Assembly: GCA_016713405.1 (NCBI GenBank)
Contig: JADJPF010000010.1
Location: 62,001 to 126,000 of the forward strand
Source of the DNA: Blastocatellia bacterium
Lineage (GTDB): Bacteria > Acidobacteriota > Blastocatellia > Chloracidobacteriales > JADJPF01
Length of the DNA stretch: 64,000 nucleotides
Reading direction: 5' to 3'
A program made the translations under genes and the position numbers. The notes beneath the pieces were generated by a model that was not told where the DNA came from, did no database searches, and was given only the letters and a program-made list of their open reading frames with translations. Shown piece after piece: positions 26,901 to 34,702 of this stretch. Every line of letters starts with the position of its first letter. Positions within the stretch are counted from its first letter, which is position 1.

Positions 26901-27652
26901 CAATAGAATCCCTAAGAAGCGAACTTAATAACTTTTTACAAAATACTCATAGTTTGCTAATAGAAGAAAATCGCCAGCTTTATGAATCAGTTTATAGCAG
27001 TTTTCAAACAGAATATAAAGAGTATTACTTAAATAAGCATGATAGTGTGATGAATTCAGAAAATTTAACTGAGCTAGAAGATTTACTTATTAGCAAGAAA
27101 TGGCGTAATTTTGAACTAATGTCACAACTATCAATTGCAAGAAATTATTATTATTTGTTGGCTATGAAAATAGTAAAAAATCTTAAAGCCAATACTTGTT
27201 CTTTACCTACTAAAGAGTTGTTAGATTTACAACCTTATTGTAATTGTTCATTTCGTCTTAATCATCAAACAGATAAAAACCTTTCTTTAGAGCTACTTAA
27301 ACACATTATTGATATAGAGACTACTTATATTCAAAAACTTTTAACACAATATCAAGCGAGCTTAAATATTCTTAATGATTCTCAGGAAGAAAGAAAAGAT
27401 TTGGAAACTGTTTTTGCCTCATTTTTTAATGGTGAAGCAGAAAAATTAACTTTTTATACAGTAGAAAAGTTTAATCAAACATTAGCTGGAAAAGTTAAAT
27501 TTCTTCCATCAATATTGCCTACTATGAGACTTGCTAACAAAGTAAATAAAGCTGATTTACGAGATAAATTTGAGCGTTGGCTAGAAAATTTACCTGATGA
27601 ACCAGGAATAGTGCTAGATTTTTCTCCTTGGAAAGAAATACCTAATGAATGA
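23945..27652 (+). CDS. large P-loop ATPase, distantly BrxC/PglY (DUF6079)-like
   Basis: The product has 1235 residues. An N-terminal P-loop domain carries Walker A GPRGAGKSH (residues 61-69), a Walker B-like LALFIDG near 167 and a sensor-like LIITLDED. The segment VFPIHPAVLEVAAGLRVYSRSFSLLGF resembles the PxHP...YSR..SL stretch I associate with BrxC/PglY-type ATPases. The rest is long, helical and lacks recognised domains. A methyltransferase-like gene is upstream and a DUF2520 gene overlaps its end by eight bases. No PglX methylase, PglZ phosphatase or Lon-like protease is nearby, so a full BREX locus is not present. The role is unknown; the family assignment is tentative. Confidence 0.6.
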   Translation: MAIQQIKAYVEVQSPAQLADFKGVSSDLVVRAYQINWRLKESITNLLAALAGQRGPYIITGPRGAGKSHLLTVMRALTTNPGLSNALRDPAIVSSAGKLADEKFFVIELDITSKEPPDLLSMIREELATRDHNPVFFSDTEWGDSISGSRVFKLIRSKLPYGAVLALFIDGISLPMRSSKRIQSQIVSWLSWVADQFGDQSQGLIITLDEDILSDVGSKLLSKFKVERVDTANLRDIADRFILKKNDQQRQELGYLYNEIVRLMPQFAWSKEDFTAVFPIHPAVLEVAAGLRVYSRSFSLLGFISSSASKASNRRAMNLSALDELFDGFEFELRKNENLASLFATYDFITQSGIGRLTNYDEKMWAKIALKALFIFSLAGKAVTISKLADSVMLYDDRDFKAGSQRISRIIECFLQTAPDMIEVSGEGRYSTYRFVIKTAPSTEEILAESIEKIADNDIRLTQLLITVGGEFFSDWPLKFGQELRAEFPISWRNSSRLGILKLGTEVELFPVTSIPSSQQNNVSLGVGLITPDIGDDEELLPIDLLVEPAFAQTGEYILSQSICEWDWQVCLIPLLSDPIIDFPYFNPPTLIYWTPEYPTREDLNTLKKALIFRIDSQELTQAGVDCLEEQKKVDLSLQEIFQRLYVDGGKFNNPGSDRPILIYQLTVAGSTITEMFSSLMAESLYLRYPEHPHFGQEITEEVLINLTKNFFGKQDPFSSQTQSYLENCALPLKLVLSNEGQYILDLSEENTSLAVTEISSIVLELKKDATMPIRQLYTRLRAEPFGLSALVQKLVLIALVADWKIELTSENGSQALNPSKLALESSLNQYTHIRISSITHSPSTLCQWYSLLTSSEEEMDLVNQTHREQMKEGLKAWQENWVSLRISDQLEKLPVESVTTKLSQMVVSCNRYFEAISEEINDFLSNRNTLEECLTQIIDNFAAKDTVYFRAVNELTLLINFFAWLPFFDATRKYILAAENTGNGPIESLRSELNNFLQNTHSLLIEENRQLYESVYSSFQTEYKEYYLNKHDSVMNSENLTELEDLLISKKWRNFELMSQLSIARNYYYLLAMKIVKNLKANTCSLPTKELLDLQPYCNCSFRLNHQTDKNLSLELLKHIIDIETTYIQKLLTQYQASLNILNDSQEERKDLETVFASFFNGEAEKLTFYTVEKFNQTLAGKVKFLPSILPTMRLANKVNKADLRDKFERWLENLPDEPGIVLDFSPWKEIPNE

Positions 27653-28469
27653 GTCTTTAACTGTTGCAATAGTTGGAATAGGAAAAGTAGGCAAAGCAAT
27701 AGCTTTTTTTACTAAAAAGGCTGGTTATAAACTAGAAACAATTTTTACAAATCAAACAGCTACAGAATTAATTAAAGAAACAGAAAATATTTTAATACTA
27801 AAAGAAAAAAACTGGAATTTTACCCAACCAGATATCCTTTTTATAACTACACCTGATGATAAAATAGAAAATATTGCAAAAAAACTTTCCGAATTTAATA
27901 AAGATAAATGGCAAAAAACACTTGTGTTTCATTGTAGTGGAGCCTTTAACAGTGAACTTCTTCTGCCATTAAAAAATCTAGGTGCTAAAGTTGGTTCAAT
28001 TCATCCGCTAAAAAGTTTTGCTCAAAATATTATATCTTTAAGTGAATTAGCTAATGTTTATTGGTGTGTTGAAGGTGACAAAGAAGCTATTGATTTTGCT
28101 GAAAAATTAATTACTTTTACAGCAGGCAAAATTGTTAATGTTAGAACAGATAAAAAGGCACTCTACCATGCAGCAGCAGTAATGTCTTGTGGGCATGTGC
28201 TTGCTTTACTGGATTTAAGTCTAAATTTATTAGCTGAATGTGGTATAAAACCCCATCAGGCAAAAGAAATATTAATGCCGTTAATACAGGGAACTATTAA
28301 TAATTTTGCGAGTCAAGAAATAAGTGAAGCTCTAACTGGGCCATTTGCACGAGGAGATTTTCAGACCATTAGCCATCATTTGCAGGCAATGTTAAAGCTA
28401 GAAAAAAATGACTATTTGCCAATTTATACATTACTTGGACAACATAGTTTAAAAGTTAAAAATAAATAA
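27645..28469 (+). CDS. Rossmann-fold DUF2520 protein
   Basis: The product has 274 residues. A nucleotide-binding start VAIVGIGKVGKAIA is followed by ILFITTPDDKIENIA and FHCSGAFNSELL, then GSIHPLKSF, a set characteristic of Rossmann-like/DUF2520 proteins, which resemble NADP-dependent oxidoreductases of the pyrroline-carboxylate/ketopantoate reductase group. The C-terminal helical part (YHAAAVMSCGHVLALL) fits. The start codon overlaps the ATPase gene by eight bases and the next gene begins two bases after its stop, so it is inside an operon. The substrate is unknown. Confidence 0.85.
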   Translation: MNESLTVAIVGIGKVGKAIAFFTKKAGYKLETIFTNQTATELIKETENILILKEKNWNFTQPDILFITTPDDKIENIAKKLSEFNKDKWQKTLVFHCSGAFNSELLLPLKNLGAKVGSIHPLKSFAQNIISLSELANVYWCVEGDKEAIDFAEKLITFTAGKIVNVRTDKKALYHAAAVMSCGHVLALLDLSLNLLAECGIKPHQAKEILMPLIQGTINNFASQEISEALTGPFARGDFQTISHHLQAMLKLEKNDYLPIYTLLGQHSLKVKNK

Positions 28470-28471
28470 TT

Positions 28472-28666
28472 ATGGAAAATCTACAAATTAAGGCTGAATC
28501 TTTGCCCAATCGTTGTGAAATCTGCCACCAGTCAGATTTTTTTGACCCAATTAAAAATATTTGTAGTCGTTGTTCAATAGTTCAAGAAAAAATAGAGCTT
28601 TTAGACCCTAAAAATCAAAGTGCATTAAGAAATTTGCAAAACCAGCCAACTACCTTAAAAATATAA
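28472..28666 (+). CDS. small zinc-ribbon protein, 64 residues
   Basis: Two CxxC pairs (CEIC and CSRC, 15 residues apart) form a likely zinc ribbon in the first half; the rest is charged and helical. It starts two bases after the DUF2520 stop and is followed 20 bases later by a membrane protein gene, so it is cotranscribed. The function is unknown. Confidence 0.6.
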   Translation: MENLQIKAESLPNRCEICHQSDFFDPIKNICSRCSIVQEKIELLDPKNQSALRNLQNQPTTLKI

Positions 28667-28686
28667 ATATTATTTATGCTGCAATT

Positions 28687-29163
28687 ATGTCTACAGTTTT
28701 TCCTTTTACAGTTTTTCTAATATGTTTATTTTTTAATAATTTTATTAATTCCTGGTATATTTCTTTATTTAATTTTACAGTTTGGTTTTTAGTTACTTTC
28801 CAAAATATTAGAAATATTAGTTTTGCTCGTCGCTCTATTGGCGATACCATCAAAACACAAGATGATTTAGCTATTATTAAAAAAGCCATTAATTTTAATA
28901 TGATGGGAGCAATATTTATAATGCTTTTTTCTATTCTTTATTTTTTATTTCTTTATGCTATTTTTTCCAAAGTATTTACTCATTCTCCCATTATACACAT
29001 CTTATTATTTTCTATTATTGCAATAAACTTTGCTATTGTTAATAAATTTTATGATACAAAATTAAGAACATTTAAGGTTGATTCTAAAGATTCAAAAATT
29101 GCACAAACCTATGAAACTTGGATAATTCAATGGGAAGAAGCTAGATTTAAGTTACCAGATTAA
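28687..29163 (+). CDS. small integral membrane protein
   Basis: The product has 158 residues. I see four hydrophobic segments: two in the first 45 residues (FPFTVFLICLFFNNF and ISLFNFTVWFLVTF), one about 78-98 (MMGAIFIMLFSILYFLFLY) and one about 107-122 (IIHILLFSIIAINFAIV), with a polar loop between the second and third and a soluble tail ending WEEARFKLPD. It belongs to no family I recognise. It sits in the operon between the zinc-ribbon and Nudix genes. Confidence 0.65.
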   Translation: MSTVFPFTVFLICLFFNNFINSWYISLFNFTVWFLVTFQNIRNISFARRSIGDTIKTQDDLAIIKKAINFNMMGAIFIMLFSILYFLFLYAIFSKVFTHSPIIHILLFSIIAINFAIVNKFYDTKLRTFKVDSKDSKIAQTYETWIIQWEEARFKLPD

Positions 29164-29190
29164 AAAATAAACTATTAGAAAGAGGAAAAT

Positions 29191-29682
29191 ATGGCTAAAA
29201 GAAACTCTCATTGTTCATTTTGTGGACATCTCTTTAATGCAGAACAAGCTTGGCCGCGTGAATGTGGCAACTGTAAAAATATTACTTATCTTAACCCAAC
29301 ACCAGTAGCAGTAGTTTTGCTTCCTGTTGATGGTGGCCTTTACACTATAAGACGTGGAATTGAGCCTAGAAAAGGGCAACTAGCATTACCTGGCGGATAT
29401 ATTAATTTAGGCGAATCTTGGCAAAAAGCTGCTGCTCGTGAACTTTATGAAGAATCAGGAATAACTATTGATGTAGAAGAAGTTAAACTTTTTAATGTTT
29501 TAAGTGCGCCTGATGGAACAGTTTTAATTTTTGCTATAGCTAATGAGCGTAGAAGCGAAGATTTACCAGAATTTATCATTAGTGAAGAAACTTCTGAGGC
29601 ACTTATAATTAAAGAACCTCAAAATTTAGCCTTTCCACTTCATAGCCAAGTTGTTAAAGAATTTTTTGCTGGTAAATCATAA
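29191..29682 (+). CDS. Nudix hydrolase with N-terminal zinc ribbon
   Basis: The product has 163 residues; AGAGGAAA lies just upstream of the ATG. Residues 8-26 hold CSFC and CGNC, a zinc ribbon like that of NudC-type and other ADP-ribose or NADH pyrophosphatases. The Nudix box follows at about 67-89 (G-x5-E-x7-REL-x2-ESG, reading GGYINLGES then AARELYEESG). Such enzymes hydrolyse nucleoside diphosphates linked to another moiety. The substrate cannot be told from sequence. Downstream the kinase gene follows closely. Confidence 0.9.
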   Translation: MAKRNSHCSFCGHLFNAEQAWPRECGNCKNITYLNPTPVAVVLLPVDGGLYTIRRGIEPRKGQLALPGGYINLGESWQKAAARELYEESGITIDVEEVKLFNVLSAPDGTVLIFAIANERRSEDLPEFIISEETSEALIIKEPQNLAFPLHSQVVKEFFAGKS

Positions 29683-29716
29683 CTATTTTTCCGAAGTCAG
29701 GATTTTAATTTTCATT

Positions 29717-32647
29717 ATGCTACAAGAAAAAAAACTTGCTAGTAAAGATGCTTTTTTTTGGATCACTTTAATTTTAGCATCAGGAATGCTAATTCTTTAT
29801 AGCATTGTTGGTTCAATGATTTTTCGCTTTGGTAGTTATGAAAAAGAATTAGGCTGGAAATATAACCGTGTAGGTGATTCTTATTTTATTAGCGAAGTTA
29901 TCCCTAAAACATCGGCAGAAAATAAATTAAAAGTTGGCGATAAACTTTTAGCAATTAATGGCGATAAATTTGTCCAAAAAAACTTTTGGCTGCTTCAAAG
30001 CTTAATAGAAGCTAAACGTAAAATCCCTATTAATAGCTTTTATTCAATTGATGTTGAGCGCGATGGAGAAAAATATAGTTTTACATTAAAAAGCAAACCT
30101 AAACGTGATTATAAAAACTTAATTATGGCAATAGGTTTCTTTTTTGCTAGTTTAGTGTTTTCTACTTGTGGGCTACTTTTTGGAATATTAAAACCAGAGC
30201 TAAAATTAGCTAGGCTTTTAACCATTGGAATGTTTACAGCCGCTTGTTTTATGCTCTTTAGCTCTACTAGGCTATTTAATAGCTTTCTACTAGGCTTTGA
30301 TTATATTATTTACTTATTTTTATGGCTTTCTTTCCCTCTTATTTTTCCTTTTGCTTATAATATTTATTGTCCTTTTCCTCAAGATGTAGAAGTAAGTCAG
30401 TTTTGGAATTTAGCTAAATATTTTCTTTATTTTTATAGCAGTATATTTATAGCTATTTTCTTATGGAAAGATTTTTATTTAATTAATAGCTTACCATTAC
30501 ATTTTCTTTTTAGTAATGAAACATTTCTTAAATATTTAGATAAAGGTTTTGATTTTTTAATTATTAGTACATTATTTCTACTTGTTGCAGTAATGTTTCG
30601 TAATTATCAGCAAGTTAAAGATTTAGATCAAAAACGACGTATAAAATGGGTTATTTATGGATCACTTTTTGGAGTTATACCAACTTTCGTTAATAATTTT
30701 ACTACCTTTATACTTAACACATTTTCTTATAAATATATTATTGATACTCCAGTTTATTTCTTTTTTACTCGCTTTAGTGATTTATTTATTACTATTATTC
30801 CTATAGCATTTTTTTATGTAATTGTTAAACATCAGGTTTTTGAAATTAATTTTGTTGTTAGACGAGGTTTACAATATTTACTAGCAAAAAATTTCTTGCG
30901 AGCCGTTTTAGCCTTAGAAGTTTTAGGAGTAATTGCTGTAATTAAACTAAAACCTACTTTAACAATAGGGGAAATTTTTTCCCCTAAATCTATTTATCTT
31001 TATTTGGTTCTAACCACCATAATTAGTTTTGTTTATCGAGTAGAGATAACTTCTGGGCTAGATAAAAGATTTTTTCGTAAAGTTTACCAACGTGAAAAAG
31101 TGTTAGCTCAGTTGTTAGACGAAATTAAAAAGCTAAACTCTATTGCAGAAATATCTTTAATTGTTACCAATAAATTAACAGAAGTCTTACATCCAAAAAG
31201 TATTTATCTATTTTATAGAGATCCTCAGAAAACACATTTTACCCTAGGTCATTCTGTTGGCGGTGTAGCTAAAACTCAAATGGTTGTTGCTGGTGCTGAA
31301 CTAATGCGGGCAATGCGTGGAGAAGAAGCAGCAAAAGAAATAGAATTTTTAGCAGATTTCCCAGAGGCAGAGAAAGAATGGCTTTTGGAAATGAAAGTTC
31401 AGCTAATTGTTCCAACTCTTGGAGGAAGTAAAGATTTAGTGGGACTTTTGCTTTTAGGTGAAAAACAGTCTGAAGAACCTTACTCACAAAGAGATAAAAA
31501 CTTACTTGAAGCAATAGCTTCTCAAGTTGGTGTAGTTTATGAAAATAGTTTACTAAAAGAAAAAGTCGATATAGAAGAAAAAATAAAGAAAGAGGTGCTT
31601 TCAAAATTAGAAGAACAAAATATTAATTTAGTAAAAGAATGTCCTAAATGTGGGCTTTGTTTTGATAGCAATATAAATATTTGTGATAAAGATGGTGCAG
31701 AATTAATTTTGTCTTTACCTGTTGAACGAATAGTTGAAAATAAATATCGCTTGGACAAATTGTTAGGTAAAGGCGGTATGGGAGCAGTTTACAAAGCTGA
31801 AGATTTGCGCTTAGGACGTAGCGTTGCAGTAAAAATGCTTCGAGGTAATATGTTTAATGACCAAGATGCTATTCGTCGTTTTGAACGTGAAGCTAAAACT
31901 TCAGCAAAATTAACTCATCCAAATATTGTTGCTATTTATGATTATGGACAGCTTGCTACAGAGGGTGCTTATTTAGTGATGGAAATGGTGACAGGCTTAA
32001 CATTAAAATCTAAGCTTGCACAAGAAAAAATGCTGCCTCCAAGCCTAGTTGCAGAACTTTTTGAGCAAATTTTAGACGCAATTAAAGCAGCACACTCATC
32101 AGGAATAATTCACCGTGACCTTAAACCTGATAATGTTTTAATCACAGAAATTTCTGGGCGTAAAATAGTTAAAATTCTTGATTTTGGAATAGCAAAAATT
32201 AAGCCTACCAACAAAGTTGACCCCAATAGCTTAACTTTACCAGGGACAATAATGGGAACATTTGGCTATATGCCTCCAGAGCAATTTTCAGGTGAAGACG
32301 TTGACGAACGTGCAGATATTTTTGCTTTAGGAGTAATGATTATTGAATCCTTAACAGGTACTAAGCCTTTTATTGGTAAAACTTTGTATGAAATTATGGG
32401 AACAATGCTAAAAAAACCTTATCATTTACCAGGTAACTTACCAGAAATTAAAAACTTAGACTTAAAGCTGCAAAAATGTATTACTCCAGACCCAGAAAAT
32501 CGTTTTTCTTCAATTGATGAAATGCTAGCAGAAGTAATTCCAGCTATTCGCAATTGCTCACCTAATGCTTTTTTAGCTCCAAATAAACTTCCAAGCTCTG
32601 AGTCTGATACAGTTAAAATCCAGCGACCAGACACAAATAAAAATTAG
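29717..32647 (+). CDS. membrane Ser/Thr protein kinase with PDZ and GAF domains
   Basis: I start it at ATG 29717 (MLQEKKLASKD); an upstream TTG overlaps the Nudix gene. The product is about 976 residues. A first membrane segment (about 12-33) is followed by a PDZ-like domain (about 38-115, VIPKTSAENKLKVGDKLLAING), a multi-pass membrane region (about 130-400), a GAF-like domain (about 455-610) and a zinc-ribbon-like CPKC..C (about 641). A Hanks-type kinase domain closes it (about 680-945) with LGKGGMGAVYKAED, VAVKML, HRDLKPDN, DFG and GTFGYMPPEQ; all catalytic residues are present. It probably senses an envelope or cytosolic signal and phosphorylates cytosolic targets; the kinase is at the C-terminus, unlike the common PASTA-type order. 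Confidence 0.9.
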   Translation: MLQEKKLASKDAFFWITLILASGMLILYSIVGSMIFRFGSYEKELGWKYNRVGDSYFISEVIPKTSAENKLKVGDKLLAINGDKFVQKNFWLLQSLIEAKRKIPINSFYSIDVERDGEKYSFTLKSKPKRDYKNLIMAIGFFFASLVFSTCGLLFGILKPELKLARLLTIGMFTAACFMLFSSTRLFNSFLLGFDYIIYLFLWLSFPLIFPFAYNIYCPFPQDVEVSQFWNLAKYFLYFYSSIFIAIFLWKDFYLINSLPLHFLFSNETFLKYLDKGFDFLIISTLFLLVAVMFRNYQQVKDLDQKRRIKWVIYGSLFGVIPTFVNNFTTFILNTFSYKYIIDTPVYFFFTRFSDLFITIIPIAFFYVIVKHQVFEINFVVRRGLQYLLAKNFLRAVLALEVLGVIAVIKLKPTLTIGEIFSPKSIYLYLVLTTIISFVYRVEITSGLDKRFFRKVYQREKVLAQLLDEIKKLNSIAEISLIVTNKLTEVLHPKSIYLFYRDPQKTHFTLGHSVGGVAKTQMVVAGAELMRAMRGEEAAKEIEFLADFPEAEKEWLLEMKVQLIVPTLGGSKDLVGLLLLGEKQSEEPYSQRDKNLLEAIASQVGVVYENSLLKEKVDIEEKIKKEVLSKLEEQNINLVKECPKCGLCFDSNINICDKDGAELILSLPVERIVENKYRLDKLLGKGGMGAVYKAEDLRLGRSVAVKMLRGNMFNDQDAIRRFEREAKTSAKLTHPNIVAIYDYGQLATEGAYLVMEMVTGLTLKSKLAQEKMLPPSLVAELFEQILDAIKAAHSSGIIHRDLKPDNVLITEISGRKIVKILDFGIAKIKPTNKVDPNSLTLPGTIMGTFGYMPPEQFSGEDVDERADIFALGVMIIESLTGTKPFIGKTLYEIMGTMLKKPYHLPGNLPEIKNLDLKLQKCITPDPENRFSSIDEMLAEVIPAIRNCSPNAFLAPNKLPSSESDTVKIQRPDTNKN

Positions 32648-32663
32648 ATAGGTAAACTTAAAA

Positions 32664-33500
32664 CTATCCAGCTAAAGATTCAATTGTTAAAACTGCATCT
32701 TTTGGGAGTGTTAATTTAAGACTCTCAAGGTCTTGTTTCATATGCTCTGCATCAGATGTTCCGGTCATTGGTAGCATTCCAACTTCACGAGCAAAAGAAA
32801 ATACTATTTGCATTGGTGTAACGTTAAATTGAGCCGCAAGTTTATGAACAAAAGGATGTCGCAATACTCCTACGTTAGCAGTTAAAAGGGAAAACCCTTG
32901 ATAAATTATGTTATGTTTTTGACAAAATGCCCGCACTTCACGATCCCAACCAAGTTGAGCATAGCAACGATTTTGCACAAATGCTGGAATTTCTTTTTGA
33001 ACAGAAATCATTTGCTCTAAATGTTCTAAAGAAACATTGCTAACGCCAAGAAAGCGTGTGCGACCTGCATCACGTTCTTTTTTCATTGCTTCCCAAACTT
33101 CTGAGTCTGCATCAGTCCAACCATAACCAGAAGCAGGCCCGTGCAAAACAAAACTATCAATATAATCTGTGTGCAAATCCTCAAGAGAACTTTTTAAGGC
33201 TTGTGCAACTTGTGTTGACAAGCTTGCTTTAGGATCATAGGGCATACGATGATCTTGGCCTCGTTGATAAGTATATTTTGTCTGTAAAAAAAGATCTTCG
33301 CGTTTTACAATTCCTGCACCATAAACATTTGCTAAGGCTTGACCTACACCAACTTCAAAATAATGACGACGTTGATTAGCTGTGTCAATTATGCGAAAAC
33401 CTGTTTTAATTGCAATCTCAGTTAAGATTGCTGTGCGTTCTTCTTTCCAAGCTGTTCCATAAAAAAAATTAGGTTGGGGGAGTGCTTCTTTAGCTAACAT
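32664..33500 (-). CDS. aldo/keto reductase
   Basis: The product has 278 residues, slightly shorter than many of the family. The catalytic tetrad is present: Asp in IIDTANQRRHY, the Tyr of that same stretch, Lys in LQTKYTY and His in FVLHGP. FLGVSNVS and a C-terminal MLPMTGTSDAEHM supply NADPH-site positions. The family reduces aldehydes and ketones with NADPH; the substrate is unknown. It is convergent with the kinase gene (16 bases apart) and cotranscribed after the alpha/beta hydrolase gene (21 bases apart). Confidence 0.92.
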   Translation of the reverse strand: MLAKEALPQPNFFYGTAWKEERTAILTEIAIKTGFRIIDTANQRRHYFEVGVGQALANVYGAGIVKREDLFLQTKYTYQRGQDHRMPYDPKASLSTQVAQALKSSLEDLHTDYIDSFVLHGPASGYGWTDADSEVWEAMKKERDAGRTRFLGVSNVSLEHLEQMISVQKEIPAFVQNRCYAQLGWDREVRAFCQKHNIIYQGFSLLTANVGVLRHPFVHKLAAQFNVTPMQIVFSFAREVGMLPMTGTSDAEHMKQDLESLKLTLPKDAVLTIESLAG

Positions 33501-33521
33501 TTAATCACCTCATTAAATTAA

Positions 33522-34439
33522 TTAAATTTCTTCATTAAGCCAATTGATCACATCTGTAAAAACTTCTTGTTTGTTGACTTCATTAACCATTTCATGACGG
33601 CCTTCTTTGTAAAGTTTTAATTTTACATTTTTTATTCCAGAAGCGCGAAGTTCTGTAGATAAAAGGCTAATGCCTTTACCAAATCCGCCTACAGGATCAC
33701 AGTCTCCACCAAAAATATAAATTGGTAATTGTGCTGGAATAAGTGCTAGTTTTGGACGTTCAGAAATTTCTATAAGTCCGCCTAATAAATCCATCCATGA
33801 TTTATTGCTTATCTTAAAACCGCAATAAGGATCATTGATATAAATGTCCACTTGCTGAGGATCCCGACTAAGCCAGTCAAATTTTGTTCGTGCAGGCTCA
33901 AATTTTTTATTAAATGAACCAAAAGAAAGAAATTCAAGCAAACTGCTTTTACCCTCGCTACCTTGTCGCCAAATTTCAATTTGTGTAAAAAAACGTGCAA
34001 GCTTATAAAGTAAAATTGGGGAAGAATTACTACCAGAAAGTATCAAAGCTTTAAGTTTATTTCCATAACGTATTGAAAAACCAAGGCTAATAAATGATCC
34101 CATTGAATGACCAAATAAAATTAATGGAATATTTGGATTAAGCATTTGAAGATGATTTACTACAGTATTTAAGTCTTCAACCACTTTTTCCCACCCGTTT
34201 TCATTTTTACTAAAATGTCCAATATCGGTTTCATTACGAGTTGATTTTCCATGTCCTCGATGATCTATAGCATAGACAGATATTCCATAATTATTAAGAA
34301 ATTTTGCTAGTGTTGCGTAACGCGCTCCATGTTCGGCCATACTATGAGCAATGACTAGTAATTTATTTGGTTTGTCTATTTGCCATTGATGGACAAAAAT
34401 TTCATGACGATCTGTTGAAGTTAATTTAAAAAAAGACAT
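33522..34439 (-). CDS. alpha/beta hydrolase (lysophospholipase/monoacylglycerol lipase-like)
   Basis: The product has 305 residues of the Hydrolase_4 type. Seen: HSMAEHGARYATLAKFL (oxyanion region), AIDHRGHGKS, nucleophile elbow LFGHSMGSF, acid in IFGGDCDPVGG and the histidine in EGRHEMVNE. No signal peptide is present. It may hydrolyse monoacylglycerols or lysophospholipids. It is the first gene of a two-gene unit with the aldo/keto reductase, divergent from aconitase. Confidence 0.92.
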   Translation of the reverse strand: MSFFKLTSTDRHEIFVHQWQIDKPNKLLVIAHSMAEHGARYATLAKFLNNYGISVYAIDHRGHGKSTRNETDIGHFSKNENGWEKVVEDLNTVVNHLQMLNPNIPLILFGHSMGSFISLGFSIRYGNKLKALILSGSNSSPILLYKLARFFTQIEIWRQGSEGKSSLLEFLSFGSFNKKFEPARTKFDWLSRDPQQVDIYINDPYCGFKISNKSWMDLLGGLIEISERPKLALIPAQLPIYIFGGDCDPVGGFGKGISLLSTELRASGIKNVKLKLYKEGRHEMVNEVNKQEVFTDVINWLNEEI

Positions 34440-34586
34440 AGATTTTTTAATTTTTGAATAATTGGAAATTCTTACAATATTTGATTAAATGCTGATTAAA
34501 AGATGGAGTCAACCTAATCTAAACTAATTTTCTTGGTAAGACAGCAGTTAGCTCTAAAAAGCTAGGCTGAAATATTGTGAGCTAGC

Positions 34587-34615
34587 TTGACGCATTGCTA
34601 AAAGGCAATTAAACT
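34587..34615 (+). promoter_or_regulatory. sigma-70 promoter upstream of aconitase
   Basis: TTGACG (34587) and TAAACT (34610) lie 17 bases apart in the divergent region before the aconitase gene, leaving a leader of about 80 bases. No riboswitch-like structure is obvious in the leader. Confidence 0.55.
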
Positions 34616-34702
34616 GTTTCGCTATCAAATAGTTAAGATGTTTTTTGCTAATTAACCATTAAAAGAAATAGCTAAATCTTGAGGTAAATGGACGGAATCA
34701 AT

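Noticed and set aside
21876..27652. Complete BREX system
   Set aside because: Only the ATPase is vaguely BrxC-like; PglX, PglZ, BrxA/B and Lon-like genes are absent from the window.
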